A DNA stretch of 64,000 bases from Sphingobacterium sp. GVS05A (GCF_019969845.1 NZ_JAHXYR010000005.1:248001-312000), one strand, 5' to 3'. Numbered from the stretch's first letter, positions 8,797 through 18,229 are shown. The notes: a model not told the origin generated them from the letters alone. Made by a program: numbers and translations.

Positions 8797-8829
8797 AAGA
8801 GGATAATGATTTTCAGTATCCTCTTTTTT
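8797..8829 (+). terminator. Intrinsic terminator
   Basis: A 9-bp stem (AAGAGGATA / TATCCTCTT, 11-nt loop) is followed by a T-run on plus, 33 bp after the stop of the 174-residue gene. Confidence 0.8.
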
Positions 8830-8880
8830 GACGCTAAATTTATTGTTGAATTATTAACAATTTTCTAAATTATAATTAAT

Positions 8881-9570
8881 ATGATTTTATACATCGGTAT
8901 TTTTGCTGTGATCGTAGTTGTCTGTGTTTTTATTTCTCTTATGATGATGAAAAAGCAAAAGGAGACAGCTCGGAAGTATGAAGGAGATGCTGGGATTGCT
9001 TTGGCTCCGGGTATCAAAGATGAATTGTTGCGTCAAGAGTTTCATGAATTAACCAAACAAATGAATGGAGCTCCAATCGAGGCGTTTACACAGTGTGCCT
9101 ACATTGCGACAGTCGGTGATAAGGTGGCTTCAGCTGCAGCGACGGCAGCTAAAACTGTAGCTTGGGCCGCAGTAGGGGTAAAAGCGAGATATAGCGAACG
9201 TGACAATGCTTCCTATCTAGTGCTTAGCAACAATGAACTGCATTATGTCTTTTTTGACGATGGTGAAGCCAAAGATCATTTGGTTTTTGACCAGGAATCT
9301 CTACTGAATGCGCGTCCTGCTCAAATCAGTAATTCGGAAAAGGTCACCCGTATGGGGTCCATTATGGGATTAAAACCTAAGAAAATGCATCTTGATATCA
9401 ATGGGAATGGCCTTGACATCATCTATTATGGTGCTGTACAACGAATGCCTGATGGTATCATATCTCCCGGTTCCGGTATGTTTGAAACACAGTCGAAGCT
9501 TCAGCTGATGGGACGTTTTTTTCTGGACAGGTTGTATCAAAAATACCCACAGCTTCAGGATCAAAACTAG
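8881..9570 (+). CDS. Hypothetical membrane-anchored protein, 229 residues
   Basis: The protein has one N-terminal hydrophobic helix (residues 2-24, MILYIGIFAVIVVVCVFISL) followed by basic residues, which suggests an inner-membrane anchor with a cytoplasmic body. An alanine-rich segment (VASAAATAAKTVAWAAVGV, about 84-102) could form a second membrane-associated helix. The remainder is a mixed alpha/beta-looking domain with no motif I recognise. The ATG directly follows an AT-rich leader after the preceding terminator, and a very strong bidirectional terminator follows the gene, so it appears to be transcribed alone. Confidence 0.65.
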   Translation: MILYIGIFAVIVVVCVFISLMMMKKQKETARKYEGDAGIALAPGIKDELLRQEFHELTKQMNGAPIEAFTQCAYIATVGDKVASAAATAAKTVAWAAVGVKARYSERDNASYLVLSNNELHYVFFDDGEAKDHLVFDQESLLNARPAQISNSEKVTRMGSIMGLKPKKMHLDINGNGLDIIYYGAVQRMPDGIISPGSGMFETQSKLQLMGRFFLDRLYQKYPQLQDQN

Positions 9571-9611
9571 TTAAACTAACTGTGAGGATACTTCTTTATT
9601 GTATCTATAAT

Positions 9612-9659
9612 ATTAAAAAGTGCGGCGCCATCTTTCTTCATGGCGCCGCACTTTTTAAT
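9612..9659. terminator. Bidirectional intrinsic terminator
   Basis: A perfect 19-bp GC-rich stem with a 10-nt loop is flanked by A/T runs on both sides. It sits between two convergent genes (plus gene ending 9570, sulfatase ending 9731) and can stop transcription from both directions. Confidence 0.9.
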
Positions 9660-9730
9660 CGACTTCTCCAATAGTCGATTATTCAGGTAATCAATAAAAA
9701 ACTAACGAAAGGTGTTAGTTCATGATCTTG

Positions 9731-11290
9731 TTATTTTTTTACTAAATTTTCATTGATCAACAGCCGCTGGAAAGAAGGACGGTTTACATCACTGTCTCCA
9801 GCTTCGGCTTTAAGTTTAATGAGTTTCTTTTTTAATCGACTAATCTCTTTTATGTATTGCTTGTCATTGATCGCATTATGTGTTTCCATAGGGTCATTTT
9901 GTAGGTCATAAAATTCCCAAGCTGGCGCTGTAGTTTTTTTATCACTGCCAGTCATTTCCAGTGGTTGTCCATAAAAATAGATGAGCTTGTAGCGTTCGTC
10001 ACGCACACCAAGGTGAGCCGGGCGTATAGGAGCGTGTTGCCAATATCGGTAATACATAGATTTACGCCAATTGTTTGGTGTGTGGCCTGCTAGGTTTTTG
10101 CGAAAACTCTCTCCCTGTATATAAGCTGGTTTTTTTATACCGGCATAGTCTGCAAATAGCGCTGCAAAGTCAATATTAAGGATCATATCATCAATTTTAC
10201 TACCTGCCCTAATTTCCCTTGGGTAGCGGATAACAAATGGCATGCGTAGCGATTCTTCATACATCAGGCGTTTGTCCATAAAATTATGTTCCCCAAGAAA
10301 ATAACCTTGATCGGATGCAAGGATGATCACTGTGTTTTCGTCAATTTTGGATGTTTTCAGATAGCGCATAATTTTTCCGAGATTATCATCTACACCTGCG
10401 ACACAACGTAAATAATCTTTCATAAGTTTTTGATAGATCTTTTTGCGGGCGTCGAGTGAACTCATGCCTTTGGTAGAGAAGGGAAGATCGGGGTAGGAAG
10501 TCCAGAAGGGGCCAGTAGACGCTTGTTCGTAACGGTTGCCGAGCTCTTCGAGCGGCTGGCCTTCAAAGGACCGTCCGGTTGTTGTTGCACCAGAATCCAG
10601 AAAAGTTGCTGGATAGGGGAATTCAATATCGTGATACAAGTCCTTGAATCTATCTGCGAAGTCAAAAGGTTCATGGGTTGCTTTGTAATGACACATCAAA
10701 AAGAATGGCTTGTCCGGATTGCGCTGGGACAACCAATCTAGGCTCAGCTGTGTTGTAATATCATCTACATAACCTTTGTATGGCGTGCCAGCCTCTTCAT
10801 TGTCATTCCAGTTGTCTTTGGAAAGATATGTTGGATTGTGGTAAACACCATGTCCCGGCAATACTTTAAAATCATCAAATCCTGAAGGTTTCTTTTTAAG
10901 ATGCCATTTCCCAAAAACAGCCGTTTGATAGCCCGCATGCTGTAGGTCTTTGGCGATATTCGCTCGGTTTGGATCCAGTGCATCATCGAGCGTGTAAACT
11001 TGGTTTTTGTTACTATATTGCCCCGTAAGAATTGCTGCCCGGCTAGGTGTGCAGATGGAATTTGTACAGAATGCGTTGTTAAGTATTGCACCCTGTTTGG
11101 CAAGACTATCAATGTTTGGATTCTTTACAATATCTTTTAAAATTCCGCCATAAACACCCCAAGCTTGCGCAGTGAAGTCGTCAGTTAGGATAAAGATAAT
11201 GTTGGGACGAGTTTTGTTGTCGATTTTCTGCTGGGCTTGTGTTATAAATGGTAGTAAGCCACAGATAAACAAAAATAGTTTTTTATTCAT
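9731..11290 (-). CDS. Exported sulfatase (type I, formylglycine-dependent)
   Basis: The 519-residue protein begins with a signal peptide (MNKKLFLFICGLLPFITQAQ). Metal-binding Asp37/Asp38 lie in FILTDDFTAQAWG. The sulfatase signature CTPSR is at residues 80-84, with Cys80 the residue converted to formylglycine. GKWHL is at 127-131, and the C-terminal metal site is in LASDQGYFLGEHNFMDKRLMYEESLRMPF. It should remove sulfate esters from a glycan or other substrate in the periplasm or at the surface; the anaerobic or aerobic maturation enzyme is not in the window. No partner glycosidase or receptor is adjacent, so the substrate is open. Confidence 0.93.
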   Translation of the reverse strand: MNKKLFLFICGLLPFITQAQQKIDNKTRPNIIFILTDDFTAQAWGVYGGILKDIVKNPNIDSLAKQGAILNNAFCTNSICTPSRAAILTGQYSNKNQVYTLDDALDPNRANIAKDLQHAGYQTAVFGKWHLKKKPSGFDDFKVLPGHGVYHNPTYLSKDNWNDNEEAGTPYKGYVDDITTQLSLDWLSQRNPDKPFFLMCHYKATHEPFDFADRFKDLYHDIEFPYPATFLDSGATTTGRSFEGQPLEELGNRYEQASTGPFWTSYPDLPFSTKGMSSLDARKKIYQKLMKDYLRCVAGVDDNLGKIMRYLKTSKIDENTVIILASDQGYFLGEHNFMDKRLMYEESLRMPFVIRYPREIRAGSKIDDMILNIDFAALFADYAGIKKPAYIQGESFRKNLAGHTPNNWRKSMYYRYWQHAPIRPAHLGVRDERYKLIYFYGQPLEMTGSDKKTTAPAWEFYDLQNDPMETHNAINDKQYIKEISRLKKKLIKLKAEAGDSDVNRPSFQRLLINENLVKK

Positions 11291-11464
11291 GTATATTCTC
11301 CTTGTGTGTGCTATGTAATTCCGCGTAGTGCATCAACAGTACAGATACTGGTTTAGGCTCTGTTTAATGTTGTATAACAAAGCTACCAAATTCCAGTCAT
11401 ATTCGTGCTGTGACTGCCAAAAGTCCAGGTTGCGTCTGTATTGACTCCAGCTTTTTCCATTCTT

Positions 11465-12046
11465 TTAGTCATCTATGCCTTTCCCATCCAAAATATGCTG
11501 ATAATATTTCTCAATCCTTGCTTCACGTGTTTTTGCCTGTTTTGCCTGATTGAAATAAAATAGATATCCTTTTTGACGACCGGGAGTTAGCGATAGAAAT
11601 GCATGTTGCAATTCCTTATCCTCATTTAAGGCTTTCGTGAATTCTTCGGGAACGGGGTAGTCATCCGTTTTTCGCATATTGACTTTTGCACCAGACTTTT
11701 CAATCGCCACAGCCTCCTGAATATAATTTGCGATTGTCTCCCTTAAGTTTGCAATTTGTTCGATATGTGTAAATCTGAGCTGTCTGCCTGACTGGACGTT
11801 TTCAGTCTGTTGAATTAATAATTGCGCCGTATCCTTCAAAAGGACGCCTTTGTGAAATAGTAAGGCGCAGTAATCTTTAAAACCGTGGATCAAGACAACA
11901 TTTTTTCCTTCAAAGGTATAACATGGGTGCATCCATTTGTAATCCTCTACGAGTGATTGGTTTTCTAGGACAATTTCCCGTAGTAAATTGAACTCTTCGT
12001 TCCATCTTTTGGTATTCTCGAAGAATTGTTCTGCTTTTAGGTTCAT
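11465..12046 (-). CDS. DUF1801 / YdeI-like (OmdA domain) protein
   Basis: The 193-residue protein combines an N-terminal DUF1801-like domain (WMHPCYTFEGKNVVLIHGFKDYCALLFHKGVLLKD, about 38-75) with a C-terminal YdeI/OmdA-type segment (PVPEEFTKALNEDKELQHAFLSLTPGRQKGYLFYFNQAKQAKTREARIEK). No catalytic residues are assigned in these families. The gene is third in an ArsR - SRPBCC - YdeI minus-strand series, 28 bp after the SRPBCC gene, a common arrangement in Bacteroidota. Function is unknown; a stress or small-molecule response is suggested only by context. Confidence 0.8.
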   Translation of the reverse strand: MNLKAEQFFENTKRWNEEFNLLREIVLENQSLVEDYKWMHPCYTFEGKNVVLIHGFKDYCALLFHKGVLLKDTAQLLIQQTENVQSGRQLRFTHIEQIANLRETIANYIQEAVAIEKSGAKVNMRKTDDYPVPEEFTKALNEDKELQHAFLSLTPGRQKGYLFYFNQAKQAKTREARIEKYYQHILDGKGIDD

Positions 12047-12074
12047 ATTCTATTTTGGTTTAGATAATTGAGGG

Positions 12075-12539
12075 TTAGATAAGTTTGGTCGCGATTTCCT
12101 GAAGCCTGTTATGTGCGATATTGATACCCTGAGCAAAGGGCATCTGAAGAAGCTTATCGCGGAATCCCACAGATTGGAATACAATGTGCATGAGAAGTTC
12201 GCTGCTATTGTCGGTTATTTTTTCGAAGCTCAGATATTCCAATTGCACTGGGAAGGGGCTGTCTTCCATTTCGAATGTTCGTGTGATTTTCTTGTTGGGA
12301 ATAAATTCGTGTATTGTTCCGTTCGCTTTAAATACAACATGGTTGTCATGGGAGGTTTCGAAGGCATAAGAGCCATGCTTTCTATTTTCCCATTTTAAAA
12401 CCTTGGTTCCCATCCATTGTTCAAAGATTTCAGGTTGTTCATATGCTTTGAATAAGAGTGTTAGCGGTAAGTCAAATTCTCTGGTGATCAAAATCTCCTG
12501 TTTACCCTCTTCGGCATGGATTTTTGTTTTCTTTTCCAT
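12075..12539 (-). CDS. SRPBCC (AHSA1-like) domain protein
   Basis: The 154-residue protein is a START-like domain of the AHSA1 kind: ITREFDLPLTLLFKAYEQPEIFEQWMG at the start, the central SYAFETSHDNHVVFKANGTIHEFIPNKKITRTFEME, and a C-terminal helix. Such proteins bind hydrophobic small molecules; the ligand is unknown. Its start codon lies just 1 bp after the stop of the ArsR-type repressor, so the two are translated from one message. ArsR-SRPBCC pairs are common, and the repressor may respond to the ligand of its partner (inference). Confidence 0.88.
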   Translation of the reverse strand: MEKKTKIHAEEGKQEILITREFDLPLTLLFKAYEQPEIFEQWMGTKVLKWENRKHGSYAFETSHDNHVVFKANGTIHEFIPNKKITRTFEMEDSPFPVQLEYLSFEKITDNSSELLMHIVFQSVGFRDKLLQMPFAQGINIAHNRLQEIATKLI

Positions 12540-12540
12540 C

Positions 12541-12861
12541 TTATTTGTCTTTATAGTTTTTCATAATTTCTTCTAATTTGTTAAATCGCACATCCCACAT
12601 GTCGCGGAACGGTTCAATAAAATCAGCTATTTCTTTCAATTTTGATGGATTGAGCTGATAGTAAATTTCACGGCCATTTTGCTCAGATTTTAGTAGCTCA
12701 CATTCGCTTAGAATCTGCAGGTGCTTAGAAACCGTTGGCCTTGCGGTATTAAAGTTTGCGGCAATAGCCCCTGCAGTCATCGCTTGTGAAGCCAGAAGAA
12801 GAAGTATGGCTCTTCTAGTTGGATCCGCAATAGCTTGAAAAACATCTCGTCTTAAATTCAT
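12541..12861 (-). CDS. ArsR-family winged-helix transcriptional repressor
   Basis: The 106-residue protein is a single winged helix-turn-helix: [63 protein letters not shown]. The recognition helix is in [13 protein letters not shown]. The metal-binding ELCVCDL motif of classical ArsR is absent, so it belongs to the non-metal branch that pairs with SRPBCC proteins. It heads the three-gene unit. A promoter with a perfect TAnnTTTG box lies just upstream and is flanked by direct repeats that may be its own operator. Confidence 0.93.
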   Translation of the reverse strand: MNLRRDVFQAIADPTRRAILLLLASQAMTAGAIAANFNTARPTVSKHLQILSECELLKSEQNGREIYYQLNPSKLKEIADFIEPFRDMWDVRFNKLEEIMKNYKDK

Positions 12862-12870
12862 TGTGAAGTT

Positions 12871-12910
12871 ATTTGACTACAAATTTATATGTTGCCGTTT
12901 AACTACGCAA
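12871..12910 (-). promoter_or_regulatory. Promoter and candidate operator of the ArsR operon
   Basis: On the minus strand the -7 box TAAATTTG (12880-12887) is preceded by TTG (12908-12910) at 20 bp. Two copies of a 10-mer flank the -7 box: ATTTGACTAC (plus, 12871-12880) and GTTTAACTAC (12897-12906), 26 bp apart and 8/10 identical. A repressor bound there would block RNA polymerase, so autoregulation is plausible. Confidence 0.5.
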
Positions 12911-13558
12911 GTGTTTTTTGTGTTTTTTTGAAATTCGCAGTACTTCAGGAAAAGATGATCTGGTTAAACTGACCAATGTCTTGTCTGTTTTTAAGATTAA
13001 AAAGACACTAGCAGCTATAAATATCATATATGTATGTACAATTTGATTTTTTACATAATTCACATAGAATAGCTAATAAGAAGCTAGGTTGATTTGAATT
13101 TATCTTGTTAGCAACTGTTTTTTTATATTAATGTGCTTGTGTTTAGCTGAATGCGTTTTTTTGTCTAAAAGCTTGCTTGAGTTTTTTTGTTAAAAAACAT
13201 AAAAAAAATTTGAAATTAAAACTTTAATGAGTAACTATGTATATACAAATTAAAATTTGTTTCATGAAAACCAAGTTAAACCCAGCCAGAATTAAGCGCT
13301 AAAGTATCATTTCTTATATTAGAATGGGATTATTCCGCCGTTTGTTTTTTGATCGTGAATATATACAATCGTGCATATGTTTTGTTTACTCGTTTGATAA
13401 TTAGAATGGGAGGGGAAGTCAGAAGGGAAGATAATGCTGTCGTATTTCCGTCGCATCAAGGTGCTGGAATAGTTTTGCCGCGATAGGGGAACTGAATGTA
13501 TACGCCAAAGACAGGAATAAATAAAAAGTTTAAATCAATTATAAATTATCAGATACAG
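12911..13558. other. Long AT-rich intergenic region without a recognisable gene
   Basis: About 650 bp between the divergent ArsR and glycosidase genes. Both strands are full of stops and I find no coding pattern, tRNA or strong hairpin. Several T-runs and A-runs occur around 13120-13260. It presumably holds the glycosidase promoter and an untranslated leader. Confidence 0.5.
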
Positions 13559-14857
13559 ATGAATGTAAAAATGTTAGTGCTAGCGGGGCTGTGTGCTATT
13601 ACTTGGAGTAAAAGCAGTTATAGACAGGATGTGAAAACCGTGAAGAACTCAAGAAGAGTTGAAATTAAACCTAAAGCGGATGTTGTAAAAACAATGGCGG
13701 AGCAATTGGTTAAAAAAGGCTTTACCGCAGGTGATGGCTATGGTGAAGTCTGGATAAGAGACCTGAATACTTTTGTCACCGTTGCCAGTACAGTTAATGA
13801 TAAAGAGTTAATAAAAAAGCATTTGCTTACTTTTTTTCAGTTTCAACAGCCTGACGGTGGTATTCTGGATGGCTATGTACCCGTCAAGAAAGGCGCTGTT
13901 CCCTACAATTATTATCATTCCGCTTTAGCGCCAGAGTATGCCGGACATAAGAATACGGTGGAGACTGATCAGGAAACTTCATTGATCCAAGCAGTGGCAA
14001 AATACGTCAGAAGTACCGGAGACAAAAGTATTTTGAATAATAAGATTGGTGGAGTTTCTGTACAAAAGGGGCTTGAGCGGGCAATGGATTTTCTATTGAC
14101 CAAAAGATATAATGAAAAATATGGATTATTATGGGGAGCGACAACTGTCGATTGGGGTGATGTCCAGCCGGAACACGACTGGGGGGTTGTTTTGGATGAA
14201 AATTCCCACCTGACACTTGACATCTATGATAATGCGATGTTTATCATTGCCATTAATGATTTTCTGGAGATTGCAGACCTGAGCAAGGCTGAACAGAAAC
14301 ATTGGAAGGATATTAAAGACAAGATTGCGAAAAATGTCCGTAAGCACCTTTGGGATAAAAAGAATGAGAAATTTATACCACATATTTATCTGAACGGTTC
14401 GCCTTTTCCAGATTCATTCAATGAGTCCGAAATTTACTATCATGGCGGAACAGCTGTGGCAATAGAAGCGGGATTGCTCAGTAAGGCTGAGGTAAAAGTG
14501 GCGTATAGAAAGATGCAGGAGAACGTCAAGAAAGCAAATGCGGCAACCATAGGACTGACAATTTATCCGGTATATCCACAGGGCTTCTTTAAAAACGGCG
14601 GTATGGGACCATATTCCTACCAGAATGGCGGTGACTGGACCTGGTTTGGTGGACGTATGATCTCACAATTGATCCGTTATGGTCTTATTGATGAAGCCTG
14701 TGAGGCACTTGAACCAATGTTGGATCGTGTACTTAAAAATAAAGGTTTTTATGAGTGGTATACGCCGGACAACAAACCACAAGGTTCAGCCAGTTTCAGG
14801 GGAGAAGCCGGTGTTTTATGGACCGCGATCACAGATCTTGAGAAAAAAAAGAGTTAA
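13559..14857 (+). CDS. Exported (alpha/alpha)6-barrel glycosidase
   Basis: I place the start at the ATG at 13559, because the residues from there (MNVKMLVLAGLCAITWSKSS) form a signal peptide; an upstream ATG at 13496 would add 21 polar residues. The 432-residue protein has features of six-hairpin glycosidases related to GH63/GH15-type enzymes: GYGEVWIRDLNTFV, FFQFQQPDGGILDGYVP, YDNAMFIIAINDFLEIA, NGGDWTWFGGRMISQLIRYG and a terminal YEWYTPDNKPQGSASFRGEAGVLWTA. Acidic residues in WIRD and in the C-terminal FRGEAG are candidate catalytic groups. Substrate and exact GH family are not certain. The gene stands alone between long intergenic stretches. Confidence 0.75.
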   Translation: MNVKMLVLAGLCAITWSKSSYRQDVKTVKNSRRVEIKPKADVVKTMAEQLVKKGFTAGDGYGEVWIRDLNTFVTVASTVNDKELIKKHLLTFFQFQQPDGGILDGYVPVKKGAVPYNYYHSALAPEYAGHKNTVETDQETSLIQAVAKYVRSTGDKSILNNKIGGVSVQKGLERAMDFLLTKRYNEKYGLLWGATTVDWGDVQPEHDWGVVLDENSHLTLDIYDNAMFIIAINDFLEIADLSKAEQKHWKDIKDKIAKNVRKHLWDKKNEKFIPHIYLNGSPFPDSFNESEIYYHGGTAVAIEAGLLSKAEVKVAYRKMQENVKKANAATIGLTIYPVYPQGFFKNGGMGPYSYQNGGDWTWFGGRMISQLIRYGLIDEACEALEPMLDRVLKNKGFYEWYTPDNKPQGSASFRGEAGVLWTAITDLEKKKS

Positions 14858-14949
14858 TAGTCTCGAAGCACTAACGGAACGACTATCCAAAAAACAAATA
14901 TTGGTATATATGAGCAGATAAAATTTTGGAATCTCAGTTTAGTTAATGG

Positions 14950-14984
14950 ATAAGGTCCAAGTTCTTAATGAATTTGGACCTTAT
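14950..14984 (+). terminator. Possible terminator hairpin after the glycosidase gene
   Basis: An 11-bp stem (ATAAGGTCCAA / TTGGACCTTAT, 13-nt loop) lies 92 bp after the glycosidase stop. The following T-run is interrupted (GCTATTTTA), so it is a weaker terminator. Confidence 0.4.
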
Positions 14985-15129
14985 GCTATTTTACCCAAAT
15001 GCGGATCGGGGAAATGCGAATAGACGTGAAATTGTAGCGAATTTAAAATGGCTCCAGGCGAATTGGAGTTGGCTTATCAATTTGAAGGGAATAGTTTTAA
15101 TTTAGTACTATAAATTATAAAACAACTTT

Positions 15130-15789
15130 ATGAACACACATTTGGCCTATATTAAAAAATTAACAATTCTGGGGACAAAAACCTTATTTAAGTGCTATTT
15201 GTTGGCTATTCTGTCAACAGTATTGTACCTCATAGTCGGCTACCTATTGCTCAGGAGCAATGCGGAGGGTGCCTTTTTTTCAATGAACGGGTCTATACAG
15301 ACTGTTGGAAAGTTTCTGTGGTTGATTGGGGTGATCTTGTTGCCGATCTTGCTTTTCCTATTTAGCAATAAATATGTTTTCTCGACTGTTGCCAGTAAAG
15401 TTGTTGAAGAGCGGCAGGATGATTTAATTATTCCTGTTTTGGACAAGGTGTTACTTATTTTTCAGTCTAACCAGCCTGATCTTATTCAGAATGCGGGTGA
15501 TTATACTTTTGCGAAACTCAAGTTGATCAACGAAGTGAAAAACACAAAGATTGAAAATCCATGGATCAAGCGTATTGTGGTATTTGGCCTGAACAAAATA
15601 AGCTTTGACAGCTTAGATCTCGACAATAATAACAACTTCTACGATATTGTAAAGTCCAAATTCATCGATGTATTGGAAATGCTGACTGAGGCTAACAATA
15701 GACCTTTTTGGATCTGTATCGCTATGCAGTGGTTGATTATTCTGTTTATTTGGCTTGCTGGTTGGGATGCTTCATTAATTGGTCAATAA
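15130..15789 (+). CDS. Hypothetical membrane protein, 219 residues
   Basis: I do not recognise the family. Three membrane helices are visible: about 18-40 (FKCYLLAILSTVLYLIVGYLLL), about 61-82 (FLWLIGVILLPILLFLFS) and near the C-terminus about 194-212 (FWICIAMQWLIILFIWLAGW). Between the second and third lies a soluble part of about 110 residues. It opens a plus-strand cluster with the STM3941-like gene and the DKNYY-type exported protein. The spacings (133 and 59 bp) allow but do not prove co-transcription. Confidence 0.65.
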   Translation: MNTHLAYIKKLTILGTKTLFKCYLLAILSTVLYLIVGYLLLRSNAEGAFFSMNGSIQTVGKFLWLIGVILLPILLFLFSNKYVFSTVASKVVEERQDDLIIPVLDKVLLIFQSNQPDLIQNAGDYTFAKLKLINEVKNTKIENPWIKRIVVFGLNKISFDSLDLDNNNNFYDIVKSKFIDVLEMLTEANNRPFWICIAMQWLIILFIWLAGWDASLIGQ

Positions 15790-15922
15790 ATTGAACATGA
15801 AGCCGATATGAGATGAACCGTTTTCCTTCAAATAGATCAAAATTGAAAGATACGGTCAATGGAATTAGTGAAAATCCAAATAAGGAAATAGTGACCTGTA
15901 AACAAGGTTAAAAAACAGATAT

Positions 15923-16432
15923 ATGAATGAAACTATTATAGAATTTGACAACAAAAAGCGCCTGAAATTAGTCGTATTCGGTATTGTGTTTACTGTGGCG
16001 ACGTTGACCTTTGCTTATTACATTTTCTTTGTCGCTCAAAGAATAAATATAACCTTTGGTACATTGATGTTTATGATGGTCTGCCTTGGTTGTTATGGTT
16101 TAATTTCCGGTACAAAGAGTATGTTTGATAAAGACCGAACAGGTCTTATTTTGAATGCAGATGGTATCCATTTTAAGGGAACACCCCTGGGGAAAGCGAT
16201 TGGCTTAATAAAATGGACTGCAGTGCAGTCTGTATCGGAGGGAGTTGCCCATCGTGCTCCATTTGTCTCATTGAAATTGCGGAATCCAGAAGATCATATT
16301 CAAAATCTTTCATCGCAGTTGCAACAATTTGTTATCAGCAATGGAATAGCCGTGACGGCCGATCAATTGTCTGTTGATTTCTATGAACTTAAAAACCTGA
16401 TTGCAGATTACCACCAACGGTATCGCCAATAA
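15923..16432 (+). CDS. STM3941-like membrane protein
   Basis: The 169-residue protein has two adjacent membrane helices (about 15-37 and 43-62) preceded by the short cytoplasmic segment NETIIEFDNKKRLK. A soluble C-terminal domain follows (TGLILNADGIHFKGTPLGKAIGLIKWTAVQSVSEG...). This layout, with a PH-like C-terminal domain, is that of the STM3941 family, a conserved group without an assigned function. It follows the three-helix protein and precedes the DKNYY protein; together they look like a membrane-associated module, but no function can be stated. Confidence 0.7.
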   Translation: MNETIIEFDNKKRLKLVVFGIVFTVATLTFAYYIFFVAQRINITFGTLMFMMVCLGCYGLISGTKSMFDKDRTGLILNADGIHFKGTPLGKAIGLIKWTAVQSVSEGVAHRAPFVSLKLRNPEDHIQNLSSQLQQFVISNGIAVTADQLSVDFYELKNLIADYHQRYRQ

Positions 16433-16491
16433 TGAATAGCGTGATTAGCCAATGCTGGGCAGTAATTTTGATAAAATAATAGCTTTAGGAA

Positions 16492-17997
16492 ATGAAAAAA
16501 GTAATTGTAATCTCGTTATTCTTGCTGCTCGCCCAGGTTGTGCTATGGGCAAGCGAATGTTATCATTATCATACAAAGACAATCTATAAAATTGTTCTGG
16601 TAAAAGGTAGCCCTTTTTTAGAGATTACTGTTATGGATCCTAATGGTATTAGTATGGCGCATCAACGATGTATATCCATATTACAGGTAGGCAAGGATGT
16701 GAAAATGATCAATCGAAATGGAGATAATATGCTCCTGATGGATGATGGTGCCTACTATTTACTTGCGGCCGAATTCTCTGATGTTAATCAAGTAACGCCA
16801 GTAAAAATTGCAGCTAGAAAAGATGTGCAAGCTACATTTGACGCAGATCTACTTTATATGCATGGAAAATGGTTTTCTTTTTCCTTTGATCCATACGTAA
16901 AAAAAATAACCAAGACAGCAACCAAGTTGTTTCCTGACAAACCTATTGTACTCGCTCAATTCCAAAAACGTAGATATCTGCTCAAGGACGATAAGCATGT
17001 CTATTGCTATGAAGGCAGACAATTAACGGCTGAAATAATTGAGGGACTGAACCCTGCGACCATACAATGCCTCAAACTAGAAAATAATGAGGATAAATAT
17101 TTGCTTACGGATGGGAATACGGCCTACATTTATGATGTCAGTATTTTTGATAAAATGGATATTACCGAATCACTTCTGAGTCTTGATCTGAAACGGCCAT
17201 TTACAATTAAAGAGGTGGCCCGAAACTGGCTGAATTCGTTTGTTGATTTTAATGACGGAAATATCTGGTGCTATGTTTCGGCGGGATTGGATCTACAGGA
17301 CGGTACAACTGCTTACTTGTATCCAGTAAAAGCACAATGGCTGAATAAACAACATGAACTTATTGATAAAGAAGGTAAGATATATTATAATGGTTGGGAT
17401 CTGATCAATGATCAGCCACCAGTGAACCTGACCGCTGTTGCACAGCCAAGGTCATTGGAGATTACCGCCTCTGGATTCTATTTTGATGGCACAGCTTTTT
17501 ATAAGGACCAAGATGGAGCGGGAACGCTAGAGCCTGTGACATGGCTAAGTAAAGACAGCAAGTTTGTCAATGGAGTCTATTCCTATCAAAAAGGAATTCC
17601 TAATTTCTTTGATGATGGTAGGCAATTGATATTTGACGATAATACCTTGGCAAAGAAAAGAACAATAACACATCAGTCCACTTTAAAAGATCTGAAACTA
17701 GCTTACGCTTACGACGACAAATTGCTGATAGAAAATAAGGAGATTCCTAATAGTGCGGATCGGGAAAGCATGGAATTGCTCGGTTCTACTGTGGATGTTA
17801 TTGAAGGTTGCGATGGCGGTAGGGGACAGATACCCGTGGTGATTGAGTACAACTATTTTTTTCGCGATAAAAATCATATCTATATTTACCACTCCGGTGA
17901 CCAGGCGTTGAGAGTGATTAAGGCTATTCCACCTCATACTATAGAAAAAGATAATTATGAGCAGTTGAGGGAATTGCAGAAAAAAATGAAAAATTGA
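16492..17997 (+). CDS. Exported DKNYY-repeat protein
   Basis: The 501-residue protein has a signal peptide (MKKVIVISLFLLLAQVVLWAS). It contains repeated motifs of the DKNYY type, each predicting a small beta element: LKDDKHVYCYEG, LTDGNTAYIYD, DKEGKIYYNGWDL, FRDKNHIYIYHSGD. Such repeats are found in secreted or periplasmic proteins of unknown role. No enzyme motif is seen. It ends a three-gene plus cluster; the region after it is gene-poor and decayed, so this may be the last intact gene before a break in conserved order. Confidence 0.7.
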   Translation: MKKVIVISLFLLLAQVVLWASECYHYHTKTIYKIVLVKGSPFLEITVMDPNGISMAHQRCISILQVGKDVKMINRNGDNMLLMDDGAYYLLAAEFSDVNQVTPVKIAARKDVQATFDADLLYMHGKWFSFSFDPYVKKITKTATKLFPDKPIVLAQFQKRRYLLKDDKHVYCYEGRQLTAEIIEGLNPATIQCLKLENNEDKYLLTDGNTAYIYDVSIFDKMDITESLLSLDLKRPFTIKEVARNWLNSFVDFNDGNIWCYVSAGLDLQDGTTAYLYPVKAQWLNKQHELIDKEGKIYYNGWDLINDQPPVNLTAVAQPRSLEITASGFYFDGTAFYKDQDGAGTLEPVTWLSKDSKFVNGVYSYQKGIPNFFDDGRQLIFDDNTLAKKRTITHQSTLKDLKLAYAYDDKLLIENKEIPNSADRESMELLGSTVDVIEGCDGGRGQIPVVIEYNYFFRDKNHIYIYHSGDQALRVIKAIPPHTIEKDNYEQLRELQKKMKN

Positions 17998-18181
17998 TTC
18001 GCCGATACTCTTATTCCTTACTTTGAAATGCCGCCATTGCTAAATTGGTCTGAGATAGGTTGACTTCTTTAGGTTGTCCAATTATATTGGCTTAAAAAAC
18101 TGGATGTTATTTATTCGAAGCCTATTTTTATTAAAAATTTCAAAATAAGAGAAATAAAAGGAACTCACAATTTGAGTATAG

Positions 18182-18229
18182 GACACTCTAGAAGCTTTTT
18201 TACCCTGAGGGTAAACGTGATAGAGTGTC
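18182..18229. repeat. Nested inverted repeat
   Basis: Outer arms GACACTCTA (18182-18190) and TAGAGTGTC (18221-18229) are perfect complements. Inside them lies a second small palindrome, TACCC-TGA-GGGTA (18201-18213). As RNA this would be a two-tier hairpin; as DNA it could be a protein site or the end of a decayed element. Confidence 0.5.

Noticed and set aside
10462..11112. Long antisense frames inside the sulfatase gene
   Set aside because: They are shadows of a strongly conserved enzyme frame and show no domain pattern of their own.
13496..13558. Upstream start of the glycosidase
   Set aside because: The extra residues are polar and would hide the signal peptide that begins at 13559.
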